Both the position numbers and the translations under genes were made by a program. Positions 1 to 6,755 of a stretch of DNA of 9,790 nucleotides are shown one piece after another. Below the pieces are notes generated by a model that worked only from the letters and a program-made list of their open reading frames with translations, was not told the DNA's origin and ran no database searches. Numbering within the stretch: the first letter of the stretch is position 1; each line of letters opens with the position of its first letter. The DNA comes from Ruminococcaceae bacterium UBA2806 (GTDB lineage: Bacteria; Bacillota; Clostridia; Oscillospirales; Acutalibacteraceae), in NCBI GenBank assembly GCA_002351795.1, contig DEHG01000096.1:1-9790 (forward strand). The letters are read 5' to 3'.

Positions 1-23
1 TACGGCTCCGGCGGCTCGCCGGG
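1..23 (-). repeat. Dispersed GC-rich repeat, left copy
   Basis: Read on the minus strand, bases 23 to 1 are identical to plus-strand bases 9679-9701 (core CGGCGAGCCGCCGGAGCCG). Similarity stops abruptly at base 24, so 23 looks like the true edge of the element, which continues beyond the window. It overlaps the last seven codons of the TetR-family gene, in frame, starting exactly at a codon boundary (Pro191). The core can fold into short GC stems such as CGGC-GA-GCCG. With only two copies visible, its family and copy number are unknown. Confidence 0.75.
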
Positions 24-593
24 ATATTGCTCTGCAAAAAGGGCTGCGTTATGGTTGTCAAGCATTGATATCGTTTCAATGATGAAAGTCTTCTGCTGAG
101 TAAAGTTGTCAAGCACCCATTTTTCAAGTATCGCAATGACCCCCTGAGTATGATAGGTGCAGAAATAATCTATCCTGCTGTCATTTATTTTTGCATTATA
201 CTTCTCCGTAAGAAGCAAACGGTAAAGCCCCTCTATCATCCTCGAAAATTTGGCTTTCAATTCGCCTGTGGCATGAGGACTGAATATCATCCTGAAAATA
301 ACCACATTCTGCTCTATATAATCAACAAGCTCCTTATCAAAACCCTCGGACGGCTTTTCCTGATATTTCAGCATAATAAGTCCAAGCTCGGTGAGTATTT
401 CTTTTTCAAGCTGATCGTACAGATCATATATATCAAGACAATGCTTGTAAAATGTAACACGGTTCACATCGGCTTTATCCGATATCTCCTGAACGGTTAT
501 CTTCCGCAGCTCTTTTTCCGCAAGCAGCTCGGCAAGCCCGTTTCTGAGGGCTTTTCTTGTTTTAAGCGTTCTTCTGTCAGGCTTTTTTTCCAT
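1..593 (-). CDS. TetR/AcrR-family transcriptional regulator (last base of stop codon outside window)
   Basis: A DNA-binding repressor-type protein of 197 residues that I translated directly from the minus strand. The N-terminal helix-turn-helix lies at about residues 8-60; the segment ISDKADVNRVTFYKH (37-51) is the TetR recognition-helix signature, with Cys52 where Phe or Tyr is more usual. The rest (about 65-190) is a helical domain like those of small Firmicutes TetR proteins; its ligand cannot be read from sequence. The start is the ATG at 593, preceded by CAGGAG with 7-nt spacing. The frame reaches the window edge with codon Pro197 followed by TA; the matching repeat copy at 9679-9701 continues TAA, so the stop is probably completed by the next base outside. 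The final residues PGEPPEP (191-197) are encoded by that repeat. It lies 74 bp downstream of ptsI on the same strand without a clear terminator between, so read-through is possible, but no functional link to the PTS is evident. Confidence 0.88.
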   Translation of the reverse strand, partial: MEKKPDRRTLKTRKALRNGLAELLAEKELRKITVQEISDKADVNRVTFYKHCLDIYDLYDQLEKEILTELGLIMLKYQEKPSEGFDKELVDYIEQNVVIFRMIFSPHATGELKAKFSRMIEGLYRLLLTEKYNAKINDSRIDYFCTYHTQGVIAILEKWVLDNFTQQKTFIIETISMLDNHNAALFAEQYPGEPPEP

Positions 594-610
594 AGTTGAC
601 TCCTGATGAC

Positions 611-638
611 GAAGCTGCCGCAATGATGCAGCAGCTCC
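611..638 (-). other. Stem-loop in the leader of the TetR-family gene
   Basis: GAAGCTGC (611-618) and GCAGCTCC (631-638) can pair over 7 of 8 positions around a 12-base loop. In the minus-strand transcript the hairpin lies between the ptsI stop and the TetR-gene start. No T-run follows it in that direction, so it does not look like an intrinsic terminator; it could affect read-through or RNA stability. Confidence 0.35.
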
Positions 639-667
639 TTCTCCTTTATATTATTTTCTGAGATATA

Positions 668-2365
668 TCATACAGTTTTAAGATAATCCCTTACTTCCTT
701 CTCTGTCGCAAGAGATAATACATGATCCGCTGCCTCATCGGCTTTCTGCTTTGTCCATGCCGATATGCATTTCCTTACACGCAGTACACTCGGCGCTGAA
801 ACACTGAATTCCGTAAGTCCGAATGAGATCAGAAGCGGTATCATCATCGGGTCGGCAGCGGCTTCTCCGCACATTCCTACGGGTATATTCTGCTCCCTTG
901 CCGCTGTGATTATCGAACGTATCATTCTTAGTACACTCGGCTGCAAAGCTGAATACAGATATGAAACATCACTGTTTCCTCTGTCGGCTGCCATTGTATA
1001 GCCTGTAAGATCGTTTGTACCGATGCTGAAAAAGTCTGATTCCTTTGCAAGCAGATCTGCAATAATGCCCGCTGCTGCTGTTTCGGTCATGATACCGACC
1101 TTGATATTCTCGTCATATGCAATGCCCTCGGCTTTAAGCTCGGCTTTAAGCTCCTCAACGAGAGCCTTGCCCTCCCTGACCTCTTCAACGCAGGTGATAA
1201 GCGGGAACATTATGCTGACATTTCCGAATGCGCTTGCACGAAGGATAGCCCTGAGCTGTATCCTGAAAAGATCACGGTTTTTAAGACAATAGCGTATCGC
1301 CCTGAATCCCATGAACGGATTTTCTTCCTTTGCAAGTCCGAGGCAGGGTATATCCTTATCGCCGCCGATATCAAGAGTTCTGATAATAAGCGGTCTGCCC
1401 GAAAGTATCATTGCAGCCTTTTTATATTCCTTGAACTGCTCCTCCTCTGTCGGAACTGAGGTCTTGTCCATAAAGAGGAATTCCGTCCTGAAAAGACCAA
1501 CGCCCTCGCCGTCAAATTCAAGCGCCTTTGCAGCGTCGTCGGGCTTTCCGATATTGCATACAAGCTCATATACAGTGCCGTCTGCGGAGACTGTGGGCTT
1601 GCCCCTGAATTTTTCAAGCTCCTTTTTCTCCTGCATGAACTTTTCTCTTTTTTCATTGTAGCATCTCAGCTGTTCATCATCGGGGGATACTATAACGGTA
1701 CCCTTGCTGCCGTCAACGATAACTGTATCGCCGTTTTTAGCAGCCTTTGTAATATCCTGTACACTCATTACTGCGGGTATCTCAAGAACCCTTGCAAGTA
1801 TTGCGCTATGTGAAGTCGTGCTGCCTGTTTCGGTAAGTATGCCCGATATATTCTCCTTATTTATCTCTGCGATCATTGAAGGCGTAAGCTCTTTTACGCA
1901 TATCACCGTACCTGCGGGCGCATCGGACAGCTTCACTTCGCTTATCCCCAGAAGTATGCCAAGCACTCCTGATCTTACGTCTCTTACATCGGCTGCCCTC
2001 TGCTTTGTAACATCGTCATCTGCTGCGGAAAATATCTGTATGAACATATTGCACATACTGTCAAAAGCAGCCTCGGCGCACTGACCTTCGCCTATAAGCT
2101 TATCCACCTCGCCCAGCAAAAACGGATCCTGTACAATGCTTATATGACCGAGCATTATCTCAGCTTCCTTTTCACCGACGCTTTTTCTCAATGTATCAGC
2201 CTGTGCCTGTGTGTTTTTGCAGAAAACGTCCACTGCGTCATGGAAACGTGTTTTTTCCGCTGCGGCGTCCTCGACCTGCTTTGGTGTGTATTCAAGTGAA
2301 TGTTCCTCTATAAGCAGCGCCTTGCCTATACCTATACCTTCAGAAACTCCTATACCTTTATACAT
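668..2365 (-). CDS. ptsI: PTS enzyme I (phosphoenolpyruvate-protein phosphotransferase)
   Basis: Cytoplasmic enzyme that autophosphorylates from PEP and passes the phosphate to HPr, the entry step of the PTS. At 565 residues it has the usual family length. The N-terminal HPr-binding and phosphohistidine domains cover about 1-230; the phosphorylated His is His186 in GSTTSHSAILARVLEIPAVM. The C-terminal PEP-binding barrel covers about 255-545, with GVGLFRTEFLFM (288-299), RTLDIGGDKDIP (329-340), GIMTETAA (424-431), FSIGTNDL (446-453) and the catalytic Cys499 in GMCGE. Gly455 in NDLTGYTMAADR replaces the Gln of the more usual NDLxQYT. The ATG at 2365 is preceded by a very good GGAGGTGA site. It is the last PTS gene of the operon, 82 bp after ptsH, with a stem-loop in the gap. 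The stop is TGA and no intrinsic terminator follows. Confidence 0.97.
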   Translation of the reverse strand: MYKGIGVSEGIGIGKALLIEEHSLEYTPKQVEDAAAEKTRFHDAVDVFCKNTQAQADTLRKSVGEKEAEIMLGHISIVQDPFLLGEVDKLIGEGQCAEAAFDSMCNMFIQIFSAADDDVTKQRAADVRDVRSGVLGILLGISEVKLSDAPAGTVICVKELTPSMIAEINKENISGILTETGSTTSHSAILARVLEIPAVMSVQDITKAAKNGDTVIVDGSKGTVIVSPDDEQLRCYNEKREKFMQEKKELEKFRGKPTVSADGTVYELVCNIGKPDDAAKALEFDGEGVGLFRTEFLFMDKTSVPTEEEQFKEYKKAAMILSGRPLIIRTLDIGGDKDIPCLGLAKEENPFMGFRAIRYCLKNRDLFRIQLRAILRASAFGNVSIMFPLITCVEEVREGKALVEELKAELKAEGIAYDENIKVGIMTETAAAGIIADLLAKESDFFSIGTNDLTGYTMAADRGNSDVSYLYSALQPSVLRMIRSIITAAREQNIPVGMCGEAAADPMMIPLLISFGLTEFSVSAPSVLRVRKCISAWTKQKADEAADHVLSLATEKEVRDYLKTV

Positions 2366-2390
2366 TTATGTCACCTCCGATTATTTATCA

Positions 2391-2414
2391 GGGGACTGCC
2401 GAATGACAGTCCCC
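2391..2414 (-). other. Perfect 8-bp stem-loop between ptsH and ptsI
   Basis: GGGGACTG (2391-2398) and CAGTCCCC (2407-2414) pair perfectly around an 8-base loop. On the transcribed minus strand the stem is followed by TGATAAATAATC and then the ptsI ribosome binding site, so there is no U-tract and it is not a convincing terminator. Placed 33 bp after the HPr stop and 25 bp before the EI start, it may protect the upstream mRNA end or set the HPr to EI ratio; that role is inferred. Confidence 0.6.
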
Positions 2415-2447
2415 ACTTTCATTTCCGCATCAAGCCGGATCTACAGC

Positions 2448-2711
2448 TTATTCACCGAAGCCGTCCTCTATCATTTTTGCGCCCTCAGCAAGAGCTGCCT
2501 CTTCCTGATCTCCGTCGCATACAAGCTCGATCTCACTGCCGCATTTCATGCAGGCTGCTATAAGATTCAGAGTGCTTTTTGCATTGTACTTATTGCCGTT
2601 GAAATTGATGAATACATTGCATGGGTATTTAGCCATTGCGCCTGCAAATACGGATGCCGGTCTCATATGAAAACCCTGTGCGTTCGGAACTGTTAATACT
2701 TTTGATACCAT
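2448..2711 (-). CDS. ptsH: HPr, phosphocarrier protein of the PTS
   Basis: Small cytoplasmic phosphocarrier that moves phosphate from enzyme I to the FruA EIIA domain. With the start at 2711 it has 87 residues, the normal HPr length. His15 falls in GFHMRPAS with Arg17 conserved, and Ser46 falls in NAKSTLNL. Ser46 is the site that HPr kinase phosphorylates in Firmicutes, so this protein should also be able to take part in catabolite control. The C-terminal GFGE matches the GLGE ending of B. subtilis HPr. The 2711 start is chosen over an in-frame ATG at 2729 because AAAGGAG, a proper ribosome binding site, lies between them and the shorter form aligns with HPr. Oddities are Met16 instead of Ala, Asn49 instead of Gly after Ser46, and a Cys54-x2-Cys57 pair. 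Fourth in the locus, downstream of fruA and a hairpin repeat. Confidence 0.95.
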   Translation of the reverse strand: MVSKVLTVPNAQGFHMRPASVFAGAMAKYPCNVFINFNGNKYNAKSTLNLIAACMKCGSEIELVCDGDQEEAALAEGAKMIEDGFGE

Positions 2712-2813
2712 AATGATTCTCCTTTGCATTTTTTATTATAAGCCGCCCGTAATACATTTTTACGTCAGACTTTTTGTTTTGAATATAGTCAGCGTCATAT
2801 AATTTTTTACTAA

Positions 2814-2896
2814 TGTCATTCTGAGGAGCGCAGCGACGAAGAATCTTTCACTTATTCTGCTTTTTCTGAAGATCCTTCGCTTCGCTCAGGATGACA
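2814..2896. repeat. 83-bp imperfect inverted-repeat element (MITE/REP-like) between fruA and ptsH
   Basis: The left arm starts TGTCATTCTGAGGAGCGCAG (2814 onward, to about 2847). The right arm (2869-2896) is its imperfect complement, ending CGCTCAGGATGACA. Both arms contain an AAGRATCTT-type inner end, and most differences are compatible with G-U pairing or a small bulge. The terminal hexamers TGTCAT and ATGACA are exact. From memory, sequences of the form GTCATTCTGAG-CGAAG-GAATC are widespread intergenic repeats in many bacteria, especially Clostridia. It lies 31 bp after the fruA stop. No U-tract follows on the minus strand, so it is not a canonical terminator, but as RNA it would form a long hairpin between fruA and ptsH. 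Confidence 0.8.
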
Positions 2897-2927
2897 AAAA
2901 TGATTATATTAATGCCATTTATTATAA

Positions 2928-4934
2928 TTATTCTTCTTTTTTCTTCTTCGGTCTTTTCAGCAGCGAAAGCATAAGTGCGCCGACTACCGATCCTATCAGA
3001 AGTGCCAGCAGATACATGAACGGATTTCCGATAGTTGCAATTACGAAAATACCTCCGTGAGGCGCCATAAGCGTACAGCCGAACAGCCATGAAAGTGCGC
3101 CTGCCGTTGCTGCGCCGAGTGCACAGGAAGGAATGACTTTAAGCGGATAGGATGCTGCATAGGGGATTGCGCCCTCTGTGATGAAGGACAGACCCATGAT
3201 ATAGTTTACAAGACCGTTCTTGCGTTCATCAGCAGTCCAGCAATTGCGGAAGATGGTTGTTGAAAGTGCAATTGCTATCGGAGGTACCATACCGCCTATC
3301 ATAACGGATGCCATTACCTGATAGCATACCTGCTGAACAGCCGGATCTGTTGTTCCTGCTGCGGTGGTGAGCATGCCTGTACCGAATACATAAGCTGCTT
3401 TGTTGAACGGGCCGCCCATATCTATCGACATCATTGCGCCGAGGATACAGCCTAAAAGAATACCGAGGTTGTTTTCGCTGAGCCATGTAAGACCATTGTT
3501 AAGACCTGTGTTGATAACTGCCATTATCGGGTTGACAGCGCACATCATAGCGCCGACGATGCCAAGTCCGGCCAGCGGGTAGAGCAGTACAGGCTTGATG
3601 CCTTCAAGTGCCTGCGGAAGCTTATCGCAGAGCTTTTCAAACATCTTCATAAGCCAGCCTGCGAGGAAGCCTGCGAGCAGTGCGCCCAGGAATCCGGAAG
3701 GAACAGTTTCAGCTGCGCCGGGATCTGCAAAGGTTGCGCCGTTCGATGCAAGAAGTCCGCCTACGATACCGACCAGAAGTCCGGGTCTGTCTGCAATGGA
3801 CATTGCAATAAAGCCTGCAAGCAGCGGCAGCATGAAGTTAAATGCATAACCGCCTATGTTCTTGAACCATGCCGCAACGGGATTTACAGTACCGAAGGCA
3901 CTGTTTCCGGCAGCCTCAACTCCGCACGCTGCGTCAATAAGGAATGCTATTGCGATAAAGATACCGCCCGCAACAACAAACGGCAGCATATGCGATACAC
4001 CGTTCATAAGGTGCTTATAAAGCTTGCGTCCGAAGCTTTCGTTTCCGTCAGCGGAATCAGCCTCCGCCTTCTTGTCGGAATGGAATACAGGTGCTTCACC
4101 GTTTATTATCTTATTGATAAGCTCCTCCGGCTTATGGATACCGTCTGCGACCTTTGTCGATAAAACAGGCTTTCCGTCAAAGCGGGCTGTTTCAACACTC
4201 TTATCCGCCGCAATAATGATACCGTCACATTCTTCGATCTCCTTTGCCGCAAGAACATTCTTGGCGCCGCCCGAACCGTTTGTTTCTACCTTTATGGTAA
4301 TGCCCATCTTTTCAGCAGCCTTATTGAGAGCCTCAGCTGCCATATATGTATGTGCAATACCTGTAGGACAGGCTGTTACTGCAAGCACCTGTATCTTTCC
4401 GCCCTTTTCTTTCTTCTCTTTCTTTTCTTCCTTCTTCCCCGAATCAGACTTCTCTTCCGTCTTTGTCTCCTCAGGGAATTTTTCCGTTTCCTTTTCATCA
4501 ATAAGCTTAAGGAATTCATCTGCATCCTTTGCAGCCTTCAGCTTTGCCGTGAAATCCATATCCATGAGCATCTGCATCATTCGTGCAAGCACCTCAAGGT
4601 GAACGTCACCGTCAGTCGTTGCAGCTATCATGAATACAAGCTTACACGGATCACCGTCGGGCGAACCGTAATCAACACCCTTCGGCACTGTTATCGCTGT
4701 AAGAGCCGGCGCCTTGACTGCCTCACTCTTTGCATGGGGAATTGCGATCTCCATGCCTATTGCGGTCGTACCCATTTCTTCTCTTTTGAGGATACCTTCC
4801 TTGTAAGCTTTTCTGTCTTTAAGATTTCCGCACTTTTCATGCAGGGCGACAAGCTTTTCAATAGCCTCAGCCTTATCCTTTACGGATACGCCTATCTGTA
4901 TCCCCTGTTTCTTAAGCAAATCAGTTATTCTCAT
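2928..4934 (-). CDS. fruA: PTS fructose permease, EIIABC fused
   Basis: Membrane transporter that imports fructose and releases it inside as fructose-1-phosphate, using phosphate from HPr. Domains run in A-B-C order over 668 residues. EIIA covers about 1-148, with the phosphorylated His67 in AIPHAKSEAV. A Lys/Glu-rich linker spans about 149-180. EIIB covers about 181-280, with the phosphorylated Cys189 in VTACPTGIAHTYMAAEAL. The multi-helix EIIC domain covers about 303-660, including GGPFNKAAYVFG and GLSFITEGAIPYA, both typical of fructose-family EIIC. The start at 4934 is preferred over an in-frame ATG at 4952, which has no ribosome binding site; a G-rich AAGGGGG lies between the two, upstream of 4934. 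The gene follows fruK by 42 bp and probably shares its transcript. Fructose specificity is inferred from the family and from fruK next door. Confidence 0.95.
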   Translation of the reverse strand: MRITDLLKKQGIQIGVSVKDKAEAIEKLVALHEKCGNLKDRKAYKEGILKREEMGTTAIGMEIAIPHAKSEAVKAPALTAITVPKGVDYGSPDGDPCKLVFMIAATTDGDVHLEVLARMMQMLMDMDFTAKLKAAKDADEFLKLIDEKETEKFPEETKTEEKSDSGKKEEKKEKKEKGGKIQVLAVTACPTGIAHTYMAAEALNKAAEKMGITIKVETNGSGGAKNVLAAKEIEECDGIIIAADKSVETARFDGKPVLSTKVADGIHKPEELINKIINGEAPVFHSDKKAEADSADGNESFGRKLYKHLMNGVSHMLPFVVAGGIFIAIAFLIDAACGVEAAGNSAFGTVNPVAAWFKNIGGYAFNFMLPLLAGFIAMSIADRPGLLVGIVGGLLASNGATFADPGAAETVPSGFLGALLAGFLAGWLMKMFEKLCDKLPQALEGIKPVLLYPLAGLGIVGAMMCAVNPIMAVINTGLNNGLTWLSENNLGILLGCILGAMMSIDMGGPFNKAAYVFGTGMLTTAAGTTDPAVQQVCYQVMASVMIGGMVPPIAIALSTTIFRNCWTADERKNGLVNYIMGLSFITEGAIPYAASYPLKVIPSCALGAATAGALSWLFGCTLMAPHGGIFVIATIGNPFMYLLALLIGSVVGALMLSLLKRPKKKKEE

Positions 4935-4976
4935 TAAACCTACCCCCTTCATAAATTTCTTACTGATCTGTCGTTT

Positions 4977-5879
4977 TTATAATTTCTCAAGTATTTCATA
5001 TATCTTTCCCTTAGCCGCAAGTCCTGCTGAAAACGCCGTTGCATTTCCGCACGCCGTTCCGAGCTTCAAGGCATATCCGTAATCGCCTGTCTGCTCATAT
5101 CCTGCAATGAATCCCGCAACCATTGAATCTCCCGATCCTACCGTATTAAGCACCTTTTCCTTTAATGTACCTGTATGGTAGGTTTTTCCGTCCTCGGCAA
5201 ACAATACTGCTCCGTCTCCGCCCAGGGATACGATAACATTCCTTGCACCCTGCTTCATAAGCTCATAAGCGCACTGTGCGGTATCCTCCTCGTTAACAAC
5301 ATCACGGGCAAAGATCTCCGAAAGCTCCTGTCTGTTCGGCTTTATAAGGAACGGTCTGTACGGCAGACAGTTCAAAAGAAGCTTTTTCGTTGCATCCACA
5401 ACTATCCGTACCTGCTTATCCCCAAGCCGTCTGAGTATCCTTTCATAAGCATCCTCCGAAACTGTCTTAGGAATACTTCCGGCAAGAACTATCGTATCGC
5501 CGTCCGCTATCCTGTCTGTTTTTTCAAGAAGCTGTTCAAACTCAGAGTCTGTAATATGCGGTCCCTGACAGTTGATCTCGCTTTCCTTATCCGCCTTTAC
5601 CTTTATATTGATCCTTGAAATGCCCTCCTTCAGCCGTATGAAATCCGAGCATATACCGATATCAGAAAGCCCCTTTTCTATAGCCTCACCGGTAAAGCCC
5701 GCTGTGAATCCCAGCGCTGTACTCTTTATATCAAGCTCTGCAAGGATACAGGATACATTTATCCCTTTCCCGCCGATATAATATTCCTCGCCGGTCGTGC
5801 GGTTCGTTATACCGCTTACAAACTGCTCAAGGTGAACAACATAATCAATGGAAGGATTAAGCGTCAATGTGTAAATCAT
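4977..5879 (-). CDS. fruK: 1-phosphofructokinase (PfkB family)
   Basis: Cytoplasmic sugar kinase that phosphorylates fructose-1-phosphate, the product of the FruA permease, with ATP to give fructose-1,6-bisphosphate. At 300 residues it has the usual length. The N-terminal PfkB signature is YIGGKGINVSCILAEL (34-49), and LNPSIDYVV (7-15) is typical of the 1-phosphofructokinase/tagatose-6-phosphate kinase branch. The C-terminal ATP and catalytic motif is NTVGSGDSMVAGF (245-257), with Asp251 as the expected catalytic base. The ATG at 5879 overlaps the fruR stop as ATGA, with GGGAGGTGA ahead of it, so translation of the two is probably coupled. A tagatose-6-phosphate kinase could look similar, but the fructose PTS context makes FruK much more likely. 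Confidence 0.95.
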   Translation of the reverse strand: MIYTLTLNPSIDYVVHLEQFVSGITNRTTGEEYYIGGKGINVSCILAELDIKSTALGFTAGFTGEAIEKGLSDIGICSDFIRLKEGISRINIKVKADKESEINCQGPHITDSEFEQLLEKTDRIADGDTIVLAGSIPKTVSEDAYERILRRLGDKQVRIVVDATKKLLLNCLPYRPFLIKPNRQELSEIFARDVVNEEDTAQCAYELMKQGARNVIVSLGGDGAVLFAEDGKTYHTGTLKEKVLNTVGSGDSMVAGFIAGYEQTGDYGYALKLGTACGNATAFSAGLAAKGKIYEILEKL

Positions 5880-6625
5880 TTCGTCACCTCCCTTATTACG
5901 GTTTTATCGGAAAAGCCCCCGTATGGAAGCTTATCTGTTATGATACAGCATTTTTTCAGCTCTGCAAATGTAACGGGATACACCTTCCTGAATTTGCTGT
6001 GGTCTGCAAGAACAAAAACAGCGAAGCTCTTTTCAATGGCTCTTTCCTTCATCATTGCCTCTTCGCTGTCAGGCGTTGTAAATCCCGCCGTTACATCTAT
6101 ACCGTTAGTTCCCATAAACGCTTTTGTGAAATTGAATTTCATCAGATTCCTGATACTCTCAGCGCCGACTACCGATGCAGTGACAGGCTTTATCCTGCCG
6201 CCTATCATATATCCTTTCAGTCCTTTAGAGATCAGCTTCTGGGCATGTATCACGCCGTTTGTAACAAAGGTCGCCTTTGTATTTCCGATATGGCCGATAA
6301 GCCTTGAAGTCGTCGTGCCTGAATCTATATAAATAAAATCATCATTATTTATAAGGCTTGCCGCATATTCGGCTATAAGCTCCTTTTCCGCAGACATCTG
6401 GATCTCACGGACATTTACCTCATCCTCAAGCGCTCCCTCAGTCCTTATAATGGCTGTTGCGCCCCCGTAGACCTTCCTCAGCCTGCCCTCTCTGTCAAGT
6501 ACAGCAAGGTCACGGCGTATGCTTGATTCGGAGGTCCCAACAAGAGCCGCAAGCTCGGAAACAGTTGCTGCGTCACGTTCTTCAAGTATTTCAAGTATCG
6601 CCTTGTATCTCTCCTGCGTCAGCAT
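5876..6625 (-). CDS. fruR: DeoR-family regulator of the fructose operon
   Basis: DNA-binding regulator, probably a repressor of its own operon that is relieved by a phosphorylated fructose metabolite. It has 249 residues, standard for DeoR proteins. The N-terminal winged helix-turn-helix spans about 3-57, with SSIRRDLAVLDREGRLRKVY (34-53) as the DeoR signature. The C-terminal sugar-phosphate sensor domain (about 75-235) has DSGTTTSRL (101-109), MGTNGID (171-177), Lys193 and ADHSKF (207-212), the usual ligand-binding elements. The ATG at 6625 has GGAGGG about 7 bases upstream. It is first in the operon, overlapping fruK by 4 bp and immediately downstream of the promoter and repeat array at 6658-6740. 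The gene name rests on context, since DeoR proteins for many sugars look alike. Confidence 0.92.
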   Translation of the reverse strand: MLTQERYKAILEILEERDAATVSELAALVGTSESSIRRDLAVLDREGRLRKVYGGATAIIRTEGALEDEVNVREIQMSAEKELIAEYAASLINNDDFIYIDSGTTTSRLIGHIGNTKATFVTNGVIHAQKLISKGLKGYMIGGRIKPVTASVVGAESIRNLMKFNFTKAFMGTNGIDVTAGFTTPDSEEAMMKERAIEKSFAVFVLADHSKFRKVYPVTFAELKKCCIITDKLPYGGFSDKTVIREVTK

Positions 6626-6657
6626 TCTTTTCCCTCCGTTTCAGATCTCTTAATCAG

Positions 6658-6685
6658 ATTATAGCACTTTTTCATTCAAAGTCAA
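6658..6685 (-). promoter_or_regulatory. Strong sigma-A type promoter of the fruR-fruK-fruA operon
   Basis: On the minus strand TTGACT (6685-6680) and a perfect TATAAT (6663-6658) are separated by 16 bp, and the -10 is preceded by TGC, making an extended -10. The expected transcript starts near 6651, about 25 bases before the fruR ATG. One of the decamer repeats (6671-6680) overlaps the first base of the -35 and fills most of the spacer, so a bound regulator would block polymerase. Confidence 0.8.
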
Positions 6686-6740
6686 GCATATTCTTTCAAA
6701 TTATTTCAATTTTAATCAAATATTAACAGATTATTCATAA
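6671..6740 (-). promoter_or_regulatory. Helically phased decamer repeats, probable FruR operator
   Basis: On the minus strand five related decamers occur in register: TTTGAATGAA (6680-6671), TTTGAAAGAA (6700-6691), ATTGAAATAA (6710-6701), TTTGATTAAA (6720-6711) and a weaker TTATGAATAA (6740-6731). Their starts are offset by exactly 20, 10, 10 and 20 bp, so all would face the same side of the helix. DeoR-family regulators often bind multiple short repeats near their own promoter, and fruR is the adjacent gene. That FruR binds here is inferred. AT-richness makes some similarity by chance possible. Confidence 0.5.
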
Positions 6741-6754
6741 ATAAATGCTATGAT
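6723..6754 (+). promoter_or_regulatory. Probable fbp promoter with extended -10
   Basis: TGCTATGAT (6746-6754) is an extended -10 (TGn plus TATGAT). A TTAACA hexamer at 6723-6728 could act as the -35, but the spacer is 20 bp, longer than ideal, so the extended -10 would have to carry much of the activity. The start would be near 6761, giving a leader of roughly 54 bases to the fbp ATG. Confidence 0.45.
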
Positions 6755-6755
6755 T

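Noticed and set aside
150..599. Plus-strand open frame of 149 codons at the left edge
   Set aside because: The opposite strand encodes a TetR-family protein with a clear helix-turn-helix and ribosome binding site; this frame is its shadow.
611..638. Terminator after ptsI
   Set aside because: The hairpin lacks a following T-run on the minus strand, so it is annotated only as a stem-loop.
2211..2696. Plus-strand open frame spanning the ptsI start and ptsH
   Set aside because: It runs antisense through two well-supported genes and their intergenic hairpin, with no family resemblance.
2448..2729. Longer HPr starting at the ATG at 2729
   Set aside because: The six extra codons contain the ribosome binding site of the ATG at 2711, and the shorter form places His15 and Ser46 at their standard positions.
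2735..2763. Perfect TATAAT (2740-2735, minus strand) upstream of ptsH as an independent promoter
   Set aside because: The spacing to the ATG at 2711 would work, but the hexamer 17 bp upstream (GTAAAA) matches the -35 consensus at only three of six positions and there is no extended -10. Possible, but not supported enough to annotate.
4024..4937. Two long open frames on the plus strand opposite fruA (4024-4602 and 4350-4937)
   Set aside because: They are antisense shadows of the clearly coding fruA. The translations are low-complexity Ser/Phe/Leu-rich with no recognisable domain.
4935..4952. Longer FruA starting at the ATG at 4952
   Set aside because: It has no ribosome binding site; the G-rich site lies between it and the ATG at 4934.
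5867..6332. Plus-strand open frames opposite fruR
   Set aside because: fruR has complete DeoR motifs on the other strand; these frames show none.
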